This document shows, piece by piece, positions 18,356 through 26,677 of a stretch of 55,187 nucleotides of DNA; position 1 is the stretch's first letter, and the number at the start of each line of letters is the position of its first letter. Made by a program: the position numbers and the translations under genes. The notes under the pieces were generated by a model, which worked only from the letters and a program-made list of their open reading frames with translations, was not told the DNA's origin and did no database searches. The DNA is from Prevotella sp. UBA4217 (GTDB lineage: Bacteria; Bacteroidota; Bacteroidia; Bacteroidales; Bacteroidaceae): NCBI GenBank assembly GCA_002379425.1, contig DFTH01000017.1:1050-56236 (forward strand), written 5' to 3'.

Positions 18356-19990
18356 ATGATTACCTGGAGGATTGGGAAATATATTGGGTCTTGCCTGGTG
18401 GGGTTGCTGCTTTCGTCGTGCAGCCTCGATGAGATGCCGCTCGACCAGATACCGGAGGAACAAGCCTATACCGATGCCGATGCACTGTTTCGTAACTGTG
18501 TCGCTACCTTATATAATTATGTCGGTGGCAACAGCGACGGTCAGGGTCTGCAGGGCACCTGCCGCGGGGTCTATGACCTGCAGACGCTGGGAGGTGACGA
18601 ACTGCTGATCCCCCTTCGCGGGGCCGACTGGTATGACGGAGGTATCTGGATAGCGATGTACATGCACTCGTGGACGCCGGGGCACGACCTGGTGAAGAAC
18701 TCCTGGCTCTATCTCTATAAGGTTATCGCCCTGTGCAACCGTTCGATAGAACAGTTGGAGAGCCATGGACACCTGCTCACGAATGACCAGTTGCGGGCAT
18801 ACACGGCAGAGGTAAGAGCCTTGCGCGCCATCTACTACTGGTACCTGATAGACCTCTTCGGGAACGTGCCCCTCGTGACCTCTGCCGAGGTGTCGATGAA
18901 CGAGGTCAACCAGTCGAAGCGCTCGGAGGTGTTCAACTTCATTGTCAGGGAACTGCAGGAGTCGATCCCCAGCCTCAGTGAAGAGAACAGCGTGCACGAG
19001 GGTGACTATTACGGACGCGTCACCCAGCCTGTGGCCTGTTTCGTGATGGCGAAACTGATGCTGAATGCCGAGGTCTATACCGATGACGTGTGGACGGACG
19101 GCGTGAGGCCTGACGGAAGAGAACTGCAATTCACCTTCGAAGGCACGACGATGAACGCCTGGGAGGCGTGTACCTATTTCTGCGACATGCTGTCGGACTG
19201 GGGATACGAGTTGACAAAGTGGTATCAGGACAATTTCCTTATTCACAATGAAGACTCCAGGGAGAACATCTGGACCATCCCCATGGACAAGAACCTCTAT
19301 AGCAACCAGCAGCAGACCCTGATCCGTTCGATGCACTACCGTCAGGCAGCCGCCTACGGCTATAATGGTGAAAACGGCACCTGCGCCACGAAGAAGGCAC
19401 TGGAGGTCTATGGCTTTGACACAGACAATCTGGACAGCCGCTTCATCCATAACTTCTACTATGGGAAGGTCTATGACCTGGACGATAATCCCGTTCTCGA
19501 CCGTACGGGGCAGCCCTTCGCATACAATCCCAAGGAGGTGGAGATGGACCTGAGCGGTTCGCCATACGTGGAGACGGCAGGGGCACGCTTGAAGAAATAC
19601 GAGGTGGATAAGAATGCGCTGAAGGACGGAATGCTGATCGACAACGACATCGTGCTCTTCCGCTATGCAGATGTCATGCTGATGCGGGCGGAAGCCAAGT
19701 TGCGCAATAGCGAGGACGGACAGGCTGACTTCGACGATGTCCGCGAGAGGACAGGGGAGGACACTCGTCCGCTGACCCTTGAGAGTCTGCTCGACGAACG
19801 GCTCCTGGAACTCTGCTTCGAGGGATGGCGCCGCCAGGACCTGATCCGCTTCGGCCAGTATGAGAGTCTCTTCCAGGGCAACGAATGGTATGATAAGGTC
19901 GAAGAGAGCGACGGGCATACCACGGTCTATCCCATTCCTGGCGATGTGATGGCGCTGAATGTCAATCTGAGACAGAACCCAGGCTATTGA
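18356..19990 (+). CDS. SusD/RagB family surface lipoprotein
   Basis: A 544-residue lipoprotein with lipobox LLSSC (Cys22), followed by SLDEMPLDQIPEEQAYTD, the typical SusD N-terminus. Helical TPR-like segments (AYTAEVRALRAIYYWYLIDLFGNVPLVT near 142-169) and the C-terminal LLDERLLELCFEGWRRQDLIRFG are SusD_RagB signatures. SusD proteins form the lid of the SusC importer and capture substrate at the cell surface. It lies 23 bp after SusC. It is about the normal family length. The ligand is unknown. Confidence 0.95.
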   Translation: MITWRIGKYIGSCLVGLLLSSCSLDEMPLDQIPEEQAYTDADALFRNCVATLYNYVGGNSDGQGLQGTCRGVYDLQTLGGDELLIPLRGADWYDGGIWIAMYMHSWTPGHDLVKNSWLYLYKVIALCNRSIEQLESHGHLLTNDQLRAYTAEVRALRAIYYWYLIDLFGNVPLVTSAEVSMNEVNQSKRSEVFNFIVRELQESIPSLSEENSVHEGDYYGRVTQPVACFVMAKLMLNAEVYTDDVWTDGVRPDGRELQFTFEGTTMNAWEACTYFCDMLSDWGYELTKWYQDNFLIHNEDSRENIWTIPMDKNLYSNQQQTLIRSMHYRQAAAYGYNGENGTCATKKALEVYGFDTDNLDSRFIHNFYYGKVYDLDDNPVLDRTGQPFAYNPKEVEMDLSGSPYVETAGARLKKYEVDKNALKDGMLIDNDIVLFRYADVMLMRAEAKLRNSEDGQADFDDVRERTGEDTRPLTLESLLDERLLELCFEGWRRQDLIRFGQYESLFQGNEWYDKVEESDGHTTVYPIPGDVMALNVNLRQNPGY

Positions 19991-20026
19991 TATGCAATAA
20001 ATCCGATGGGATTACGTTATTAAGAG

Positions 20027-20962
20027 GTGTTGAGACGTTTTCCCATAGTGATATTGCTTGTTCTGACCGCCCTGACGGCCAGGGCTCAGTATGACGTGGT
20101 GTTCGGCCATTACTGGGCGATGGAGCCGTCGTTCAACCCTGCCGCCGTGGGCAAGGAGTCGAAACTGAATATCGCCGCGGCATACGCCCTCCAGATGGCT
20201 GGTTTCGAGCATAACCCCAACACAATGTACGCGGCTGCCGACATGCCCTTCTATGCCCTGAGGAAGTATCATGGTGCAGGCGTACAGTTTATCAACGACA
20301 ATATCGGTCTGTTCTCCCATAAGCGCCTGGGGCTCCAATATGCCTATCAGCCACAGTTGTTAGGGGGAAAGTTGAGTCTGGGCGTGCAACTGACCATGAT
20401 CAGTGAGACGTTCGACGGCTCAAAACTGGAACTGGAGGATACCAGTGACCCTGCCTTCACCGCTTCTTCTATCAACGGAACGGGTTTCGACCTTTCGGCA
20501 GGTATCTATTATCTGCATCGCAACTGGTATGCGGGATTCTCCGTGCTCCACCTGAATGCGCCTGTCGTGGAACTGGGTGAGAAAAACGAACTCTCCATCT
20601 CTTCTTCTTATTATTTGACGGGTGGATACAATATTCGGCTGAATAATCCGTTTTTAACCATACAGACCTCTGTTCTGGGACGTACCGACGGCGTGGCCTA
20701 TCGGGCAGATGTGTCAGGCAGACTGCTCTATACGCACGAGAAAAGGGTGATGTATGCAGGGCTGTCGTATAGTCCCACCAATTCTGTCACGGTGCAGATA
20801 GGCGGAACGATCCGAGGCATCAGGGTGGGCTACAGTTACGAGATTTACACCTCGGCCATCAGTTTCGGAAACGGGAGCCACGAACTGTTTGTCGGCTATC
20901 AGACGGAACTGAACCTATATAAGAAGGGCCGCAACCTGCATAAGAGTGTGAGGTTCTTGTAA
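20027..20962 (+). CDS. porP: Type IX secretion outer membrane protein PorP/SprF family
   Basis: A 311-residue protein with a signal peptide (cleavage near TARAQ/YD) followed by the family hallmark HYWAMEPSFNPAAVGK. A beta-barrel pattern extends to the C-terminus. PorP is the outer-membrane partner of the PorK/PorN ring. The start codon is GTG (20027) or TTG (20030); no ATG is available near the signal peptide. It is 36 bp after SusD with no visible terminator or promoter between, so readthrough from the SusCD promoter is likely. Confidence 0.93.
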   Translation: MLRRFPIVILLVLTALTARAQYDVVFGHYWAMEPSFNPAAVGKESKLNIAAAYALQMAGFEHNPNTMYAAADMPFYALRKYHGAGVQFINDNIGLFSHKRLGLQYAYQPQLLGGKLSLGVQLTMISETFDGSKLELEDTSDPAFTASSINGTGFDLSAGIYYLHRNWYAGFSVLHLNAPVVELGEKNELSISSSYYLTGGYNIRLNNPFLTIQTSVLGRTDGVAYRADVSGRLLYTHEKRVMYAGLSYSPTNSVTVQIGGTIRGIRVGYSYEIYTSAISFGNGSHELFVGYQTELNLYKKGRNLHKSVRFL

Positions 20963-20973
20963 ATGAGGAAAAA

Positions 20974-22470
20974 ATGAGTAATGATGATATGAACAAGGAA
21001 AATGGTAAGGACAGAATGAGACAAGGATTTGTGAAACGGGCAATGCGCTGCTCATTTCTCATTTCTCATTTCTCATTTCTTATTCTGTTGACAAGTTGCT
21101 TTGGCAGTAAACTGGCATCATCTGGTGGTGGTGAGGTGACGGGCACTGGAGGCAGGGCCTTCACAGAGCCGACGCCTTACGGGATGACCTTGGTGAAGCG
21201 AGGTCATCTGAAGATGGGTATTGAGCAGCAAGACAGCCTGTGGGGCAAGAATACCCCTGTGCGCGACATCTCCGTGGACGGCTTCTGGATGGATGAGACG
21301 GAGGTGACCAACTCCAAGTACCGCCAGTTCGTGTATTATGTGCGTGACTCCATCCTCCGTGAGCGTCTCTCAGAGATTGACGAGACCTACAAGACGGTGA
21401 AGACCGACAAGGAGGGTGAGGAGATAGGTACCTTCATCAACTGGAAGAAGTCGCTGCCCCGTAAGCCCAGTGAGGATGAGCAGGAGATCATCGACGGACT
21501 CTATGTGACCAATCCCGTGACGGGCGACAAGATGCTCGACTATCGCCAGATGAACTACCGCTATGAGATCTACGACTATACGGCTGCTGCCCTGCGCCGC
21601 AACCGTATCAATCCGCAGGAGCGCAACCTGAACACGGACGTCGCAGTGGATCCCAACGAACAGGTGTGGATATCCAAGGATACCGCCTATATCGACGACG
21701 AGGGGAAGATCGTGAGGGAGACCATCAACCGTCAGTTGACAGGACCCTGGGACTTCCTGAACACCTATATCGTGAACATCTTCCCAGACACCACCTGTTG
21801 GGTGAACGACTTCCCCAATTCCGACAATGAGATGTACATGCGCTACTACTTCTCCAATCCCGCCTATAACGATTATCCCGTGGTGGGCGTGACATGGGAG
21901 CAGGCGAATGCCTTCTGTGCCTGGCGCACGGAATACTTGCTGAAGGGACTCGGGCCCGCAGCCCGTTTCGTACAGCGCTACCGTCTGCCGACGGAGGCCG
22001 AATGGGAATATGCCGCCCGCGGCAAGGACCAGAACGAGTTCCCCTGGGATAATGAAGACGTGGCCAGCGGCAAGGGCTGTTTCTATGCCAACTTCAAACC
22101 CGACGACGGCAACTATACGAAGGACGGTAATCTGATAACCTCGAAGGTGGGTATCTATGCGGCAAACAGCAATGGGCTGTTCGACATGGCTGGCAACGTG
22201 GCGGAATGGACGAGTACGGTCTATACCGAGGCAGGCGTGGATGCCATGAACGACATCAACCCGCAACTCAAGTACAATGCCGCCATCGAAGACCCCTATC
22301 GGCTGAAAAAGAAGAGTGTGCGTGGCGGATCGTGGAAGGATCCAGAGTCGTATATCCGTTCGGCCTGGCGCTCTTCTGAGTATCAGAACCAGCCGCGCTC
22401 ATATATCGGCTTCCGTTGTGTGCGCAGCCTGGCCAACTCCACCAGTGAGAAGATAAGGGCCAAGAAGTAG
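20974..22470 (+). CDS. porK: Type IX secretion lipoprotein PorK/GldK
   Basis: PorK forms the periplasmic ring of the T9SS with PorN. The frame is 498 residues from 20974; ATGs at 20989, 21016 and 21043 are alternatives, and 21016 or 21043 gives a more usual lipoprotein signal ending at LLTSC. The mature part is an FGE-sulfatase (SUMF1-like) domain: PYGMTLVKRGHLKMG, DETEVTNSKYRQFV and the C-terminal SVRGGSWKDPESYIRSAWR. The signal peptide is encoded by four copies of a 7-bp repeat (TCATTTC). The gene is 11 bp after porP and 22 bp before porL. Confidence 0.95.
   Translation: MSNDDMNKENGKDRMRQGFVKRAMRCSFLISHFSFLILLTSCFGSKLASSGGGEVTGTGGRAFTEPTPYGMTLVKRGHLKMGIEQQDSLWGKNTPVRDISVDGFWMDETEVTNSKYRQFVYYVRDSILRERLSEIDETYKTVKTDKEGEEIGTFINWKKSLPRKPSEDEQEIIDGLYVTNPVTGDKMLDYRQMNYRYEIYDYTAAALRRNRINPQERNLNTDVAVDPNEQVWISKDTAYIDDEGKIVRETINRQLTGPWDFLNTYIVNIFPDTTCWVNDFPNSDNEMYMRYYFSNPAYNDYPVVGVTWEQANAFCAWRTEYLLKGLGPAARFVQRYRLPTEAEWEYAARGKDQNEFPWDNEDVASGKGCFYANFKPDDGNYTKDGNLITSKVGIYAANSNGLFDMAGNVAEWTSTVYTEAGVDAMNDINPQLKYNAAIEDPYRLKKKSVRGGSWKDPESYIRSAWRSSEYQNQPRSYIGFRCVRSLANSTSEKIRAKK
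21052..21086. repeat. 7-bp tandem repeat encoding the PorK signal peptide core
   Basis: The unit TCATTTC is repeated four to five times inside the coding region and translates as LISHFSFLI. A coding member of the 7-bp-period class in this window. Confidence 0.75.
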
Positions 22471-22492
22471 GAACTAAAAAAGAAACAGCAAT

Positions 22493-23305
22493 ATGACTAC
22501 ATACAGCAAACTGAATTTCGTCTATCGGCTTCAGAAATGGATGGACAGCGTGCCTGGCCAGACGTTCCTGAACTATGCCTATAGTTGGGGCGCCTCGATC
22601 GTGATCCTGGGTACACTCTTTAAGTTGACCCACCTTCCAGGCGCCAACTTCTTCCTGTTCCTCGGCATGGGAACAGAGGTGTTCGTCTTCTTTATCTCCG
22701 CCTTCGACCGTCCCTTCGACAAGACGACAGACGGTATGGAACTGGATGTCCACATGAAGGAAGACCTGCTGGAGACAGAGAGTGCAGGTGAATCGACAGG
22801 CGGAGGCGGCTCTGCTACCGTCATCGGTGGCAACGGAGGCACGATCATCATCGGAGGCGGCGCTCCGGGTACTCAGAGTTCTCAGGGCACTCCGAGTCAG
22901 ACGGGAGTCGATACCGAGGCCATCGCCGCCGTATCGTCCTCAGTGGCTTCCATGTCGGGTGGTGTGCCCACCACTGGCGTGGTCGGCCTGCCACAGATCA
23001 ATCCGGAACTCGAGGAGGCCACGACCAACTATGTCGATGAACTGAAGCGCCTGACGGAGATGCTCGCCAAGGTGTCCGACAAGAGTGAACGCCTGGCCCA
23101 TAACTCCGAGGAGATGGAGAACCTGGACCGCACGCTGACAGGTATCTGCAAAGTCTATGAGATGCAACTCAAGAGTGCCAGTGCACAGATAGGTACCATC
23201 GACGAGATCAACGACCAGACGAAGAAGATGGCCGCCCAGATTCTGGAACTGAACAAGATCTACGCCCGTATGATTGAGGCGATGACCGCCAAGATGAACG
23301 TATAG
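22493..23305 (+). CDS. porL: Type IX secretion motor protein PorL/GldL
   Basis: A 270-residue inner membrane protein with two TM helices, about 33-46 and 52-70. Lys44 in the first (GTLFKL) and Glu62 in the second (GMGTEVFVF) correspond to the conserved charged pair of GldL that couples proton flow to rotation. A glycine-rich linker (about 94-118) and a coiled cytoplasmic tail (from about 170) follow. With PorM it forms the energising motor of the T9SS. Confidence 0.95.
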   Translation: MTTYSKLNFVYRLQKWMDSVPGQTFLNYAYSWGASIVILGTLFKLTHLPGANFFLFLGMGTEVFVFFISAFDRPFDKTTDGMELDVHMKEDLLETESAGESTGGGGSATVIGGNGGTIIIGGGAPGTQSSQGTPSQTGVDTEAIAAVSSSVASMSGGVPTTGVVGLPQINPELEEATTNYVDELKRLTEMLAKVSDKSERLAHNSEEMENLDRTLTGICKVYEMQLKSASAQIGTIDEINDQTKKMAAQILELNKIYARMIEAMTAKMNV

Positions 23306-23309
23306 GAAG

Positions 23310-24869
23310 ATGGCAATTAAGAAAAGACCCGTATCACCGCGCCAGAAGATGATCAACCTGATGTATGTCGTCTTGATGGCCATGCTCGCGCTGAATGTCT
23401 CCACGGAGGTGCTCAACGGCTTCTCCATCGTGGAGGAAAGCCTCAGTCGTACGACGGGCAACTCAGCGAAGGAGAACCAGGCCATCTACGAGGACTTTGA
23501 GGCGCAGATGAAGGCGAACCCGCAGAAGGTGAAGACGTGGTACGACCGAGCCCAGAAGGTGAAGCAGATGAGCGACTCACTCTATAACCTGGCATCAGAA
23601 CTGAAACTGGCCATCGTACAGGAGGCTGACGGTAAGAACGGGGATCCGCAGAATATCCGTAACAAGGAGGATCTCGAGGCTGCCAACCAGGTGATGCTCT
23701 CCATCAGTGGCGGGCGCGGGCAGGAACTGCGTGATGCCATCAACTCTTTCCGCCAGCGGATGCTGAAGATGGTGACTGACAAGAAGCAGCGAGAGATCAT
23801 TGCCAGCAACCTCACCACAGAGGTTCCTAAGAACGCACTGGGCAAGAACTGGCAGGAGTATATGTTTGAGTCGATGCCTGCCGCGGCTGCCGTGACCCTG
23901 TTGTCGAAACTCCAGAGTGATGTGCGCTATGCCGAGGGAGAGGTGCTGCACACGCTGGTGCAGAATATCGACGTGAAGGATATCCGCGTGAATGCCCTGG
24001 AAGCCTTCGTCATTCCTAACTCCCAGACCATCGTGAGGGGCGATAAGTTCTCTGCCCATATCGTGATGGCGGCAGTGGATACGACGCAGGTGCCTGATAT
24101 ATACATCGGAAATCAGAAGGTGACGCTCCGCGATAATCTCTATGAGCGGATATGTGGCGCCACAGGCGACTTCACGCTGGCTGGCTATCTGGAGACGGTC
24201 AATGGTAACGGCGACCGTATCCGTCGTGACTTCTCGCAGAAATATACAGTGGTCGATCCCAGTGCAACGGTCTCGGCCGACCTGATGAACATGCTCTATG
24301 CGGGCTACAACAACCCCATCAGCGTGAGTGTGCCAGGCGTGCCCCTGACGAAAGTGCAGGCTACGATGACCAACGGTACCTTACAGGCGGTCGGACCAGG
24401 CAAGTATATCGCCCGTCCTGCGAAGATCGGACAGGATGCCACCATCACGGTGGTCTCGACGAACACAGGCAGACCACAGCAGATGGGACAATACACCTTC
24501 CGCGTCAGGAAACTGCCTGACCCGACACCGTATATCGCCATGAAGGACGAGCATGGCAATCCCACCCGCTACAAGGGCGGTGGTCTGGCGAAGTCACAAC
24601 TGGTGGCCTCCGATGCGATCGGGGCAGCCATCGACGACGGCATCCTGGATATTGCCTTCCGTGTGCAGTCATTCGAGACGGTATTCTTCGACAACATGGG
24701 TAATGCCGTGCCGATGGCCTCCGACGGGGCCTCGTTCTCCAGTCGTCAGAAGGAGACATTCAGGCGACTGGCCCGCAACCGCCGTTTCTATATCTCCCGC
24801 GTGACGGTGGTAGGTCCCGACGGTCTGACGCGCACCCTCCAGAACCCGATGGAAATCATCGTGAAGTAG
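23310..24869 (+). CDS. porM: Type IX secretion motor/periplasmic arm protein PorM/GldM
   Basis: A 519-residue protein of normal family length. The N-terminus KRPVSPRQKMINLMYVVLMA leads into one TM helix (about 14-32), which inserts into the PorL pentamer. The periplasmic part carries an initial helical domain (to about 210) and three beta domains ending in TRTLQNPMEIIVK. PorM transmits motor movement to the PorK/N ring. It starts 4 bp after porL. Confidence 0.95.
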   Translation: MAIKKRPVSPRQKMINLMYVVLMAMLALNVSTEVLNGFSIVEESLSRTTGNSAKENQAIYEDFEAQMKANPQKVKTWYDRAQKVKQMSDSLYNLASELKLAIVQEADGKNGDPQNIRNKEDLEAANQVMLSISGGRGQELRDAINSFRQRMLKMVTDKKQREIIASNLTTEVPKNALGKNWQEYMFESMPAAAAVTLLSKLQSDVRYAEGEVLHTLVQNIDVKDIRVNALEAFVIPNSQTIVRGDKFSAHIVMAAVDTTQVPDIYIGNQKVTLRDNLYERICGATGDFTLAGYLETVNGNGDRIRRDFSQKYTVVDPSATVSADLMNMLYAGYNNPISVSVPGVPLTKVQATMTNGTLQAVGPGKYIARPAKIGQDATITVVSTNTGRPQQMGQYTFRVRKLPDPTPYIAMKDEHGNPTRYKGGGLAKSQLVASDAIGAAIDDGILDIAFRVQSFETVFFDNMGNAVPMASDGASFSSRQKETFRRLARNRRFYISRVTVVGPDGLTRTLQNPMEIIVK

Positions 24870-24900
24870 TTGATAGTTGACAGTTTATAGTTTATAGATG
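24870..24900. repeat. 7-bp-period repeat between porM and porN
   Basis: Units GTTGATA, GTTGACA, GTTTATA, GTTTATA can be read across the spacer. A member of the heptamer family. Confidence 0.7.
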
Positions 24901-24905
24901 AAGAT

Positions 24906-25961
24906 ATGAAAAGAGTATTGTTTTTGTTGATATTACCCCTGATGGTTGGTTCCGTTGCCGCACAGCCGAAGCAGCGCCGCGTCCAGCCGCAATCCGACCA
25001 GCAGCCGCAGAAGCGTAAGAATCCTTCTTCTGCCATGTCGTTGCGCGCGCAGATATCCTTCCCTACGGCACTGGACGTTCCAGAGGAAGTGGTGTGGAGG
25101 CGTGATATCTATCGGGAGATTGATCTGACGAAGGATGAGAATGCCGGACTCTACTATCCCGTAGAGCCGCAGGGCAAACAGGTGAACCTCTTTACCTATA
25201 TCTTCAAACTGGCGCAGAACGGCTATATCCCCGTCTATGAGTATCCGACGGACGGTAGTGATGTGTTTACCGATGAGGCGAAGGTACAGATGAAGACCAT
25301 CCTCGACAACTACCATATCTTCTACGAGGAGCAGGACGGGAAGTTGAAGGTGGATAACAGCGATATCCCCTCTGCCGAGGTGAGGAAGTACTACCTGAAG
25401 GAGAGCGCCTACTACGATCAGGCCAACTCGTCGTTCCATATCAAGGTGCTGGCCCTCTGTCCTGTGATGATGCGCGAGGACGATTTCGGTGGTGAGGCCA
25501 CGCAGTATCCCCTCTTCTGGGTGAAGTACGCCGACCTGGAGCCGTTCCTGACGCGCCAGACCATCATGCCCAGCAGCCTGAACAATGCCGCCACGATGTC
25601 GATGGACGACTACTTCACGCTGAACATGTACCGTGGCAAGATCTATAAGACGAACAATGCCCAGGGTAAGACGCTCATGCAACTCTGCGACGGCGACACC
25701 ACCAAACTCTCTGCAGAGCAGAAGCGCATAGAGAAAGAACTGGAGTCCTTCCGTAAGAATATCTTCGGTGACCCAGCGAAGAAAGACTCGCTCGACAGCA
25801 TTGCCAAGTTGGACGTGAAGGCTTCCAAGACGAAGAAGGCCAGGAGCAGATCGGCAGGCAGTTCGCGCCGTACGAAGGTGGGCAGGTCGAAGGGTAGCGG
25901 AGGCGGTTCGTCGTCAGGCAATGGCTCGGCCCGTGTCACCGTGCGCCGCCAGCGTCATTAA
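24906..25961 (+). CDS. porN: Type IX secretion ring protein PorN/GldN
   Basis: A 351-residue protein with a signal peptide ending near SVAAQ. The GldN domain includes VVWRRDIYREIDLTKDENAGLYYP, LFTYIFKLAQNGYIPVYEY and the DDYFTLNMYRGKIYKT segment. PorN pairs with PorK in the periplasmic ring. Residues from about 305 form a Lys/Arg/Ser/Gly-rich low-complexity tail ending RVTVRRQRH. Last gene of the operon; a terminator follows at 25991. Confidence 0.95.
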   Translation: MKRVLFLLILPLMVGSVAAQPKQRRVQPQSDQQPQKRKNPSSAMSLRAQISFPTALDVPEEVVWRRDIYREIDLTKDENAGLYYPVEPQGKQVNLFTYIFKLAQNGYIPVYEYPTDGSDVFTDEAKVQMKTILDNYHIFYEEQDGKLKVDNSDIPSAEVRKYYLKESAYYDQANSSFHIKVLALCPVMMREDDFGGEATQYPLFWVKYADLEPFLTRQTIMPSSLNNAATMSMDDYFTLNMYRGKIYKTNNAQGKTLMQLCDGDTTKLSAEQKRIEKELESFRKNIFGDPAKKDSLDSIAKLDVKASKTKKARSRSAGSSRRTKVGRSKGSGGGSSSGNGSARVTVRRQRH

Positions 25962-25990
25962 TTTTGCCATAAACGAGAAAAAAATAGGAA

Positions 25991-26016
25991 AAAGAGCGTT
26001 CATTCGCTCTTTTTTC
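25991..26016 (+). terminator. Terminator of the SusCD-por unit
   Basis: AAAGAGCG and CGCTCTTT pair around a TTCATT loop and a T-run follows. The hairpin lies immediately upstream of the next gene's -7 box. Confidence 0.88.
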
Positions 26017-26017
26017 G

Positions 26018-26025
26018 TATCTTTG
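26018..26025 (+). promoter_or_regulatory. -7 element for the beta-barrel protein gene
   Basis: TATCTTTG 28 bp upstream of the ATG at 26054. Its -33 region coincides with the preceding terminator stem, so termination and initiation share DNA. Confidence 0.7.
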
Positions 26026-26053
26026 CACCATCTTATTATAAAAACATTCAAAG

Positions 26054-26671
26054 ATGAAGAGAATTTTTACTTTAGTCGTGCTGGCCGCTGCGATGGCTAT
26101 GACGGTTCAGGCACAGAGTTTGAAGTTTGGTATCAAGGGTGGTCTGAACATTACCAAGATGTCATTCAGTAAGGATGTCTATAAGTCGGATAACCAGACG
26201 GGTTTCTATGTCGGTCCGGCATTGAAGTTGTCTCTCCCCTTGGGCTTTGGCGTGGATATCGCTGCCCTATACGACCAGCGCAGTACGGAAGTAGAGCCTG
26301 AGAATATTAGTTATGAATCATCGCTTCCGGAGGGATACGGCAATGAGAAAATCACGCAGAAGTCTATCCAGGTGCCTGTGAACGTGCGCTATAACATCGG
26401 CTTGGGTGCTACTGCAGGCATCTATCTGGCCCTGGGTCCTCAGTTTGGCTTCCCTGTGGGCGACAAGGTGTATAACACGAAGGTCGGTGAGTACCGCCTG
26501 AAGAATGCCAACCTGAGTTTCAATTTCGGTGCTGGTGTCTATCTGCTGAAGCACCTGGAGGTAGGCTTTTCCTATAACCTTGCCGCAGGCAAGTCTGGTG
26601 AGTTTGAGAACCTCAGCGATATCGACACCCATAACAACGCTTGGCAGATTGGTGCTGCCATCTATTTCTAA
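26054..26671 (+). CDS. Outer membrane beta-barrel protein (PorT/OMP_b-brl_2-like)
   Basis: A 205-residue protein with a signal peptide (cleavage after VQAQ). It shows alternating amphipathic strands typical of 8-stranded barrels: LKFGIKGGLNITKM, GFYVGPALKLSLPLG, LEVGFSYNLAAG, and a terminal aromatic residue (AAIYF). It belongs to the broad PorT-like barrel family of Bacteroidota. Being next to the por operon might suggest a T9SS link, but it has its own promoter and generic homology, so the function is open. Confidence 0.88.
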   Translation: MKRIFTLVVLAAAMAMTVQAQSLKFGIKGGLNITKMSFSKDVYKSDNQTGFYVGPALKLSLPLGFGVDIAALYDQRSTEVEPENISYESSLPEGYGNEKITQKSIQVPVNVRYNIGLGATAGIYLALGPQFGFPVGDKVYNTKVGEYRLKNANLSFNFGAGVYLLKHLEVGFSYNLAAGKSGEFENLSDIDTHNNAWQIGAAIYF

Positions 26672-26677
26672 CGTCCC

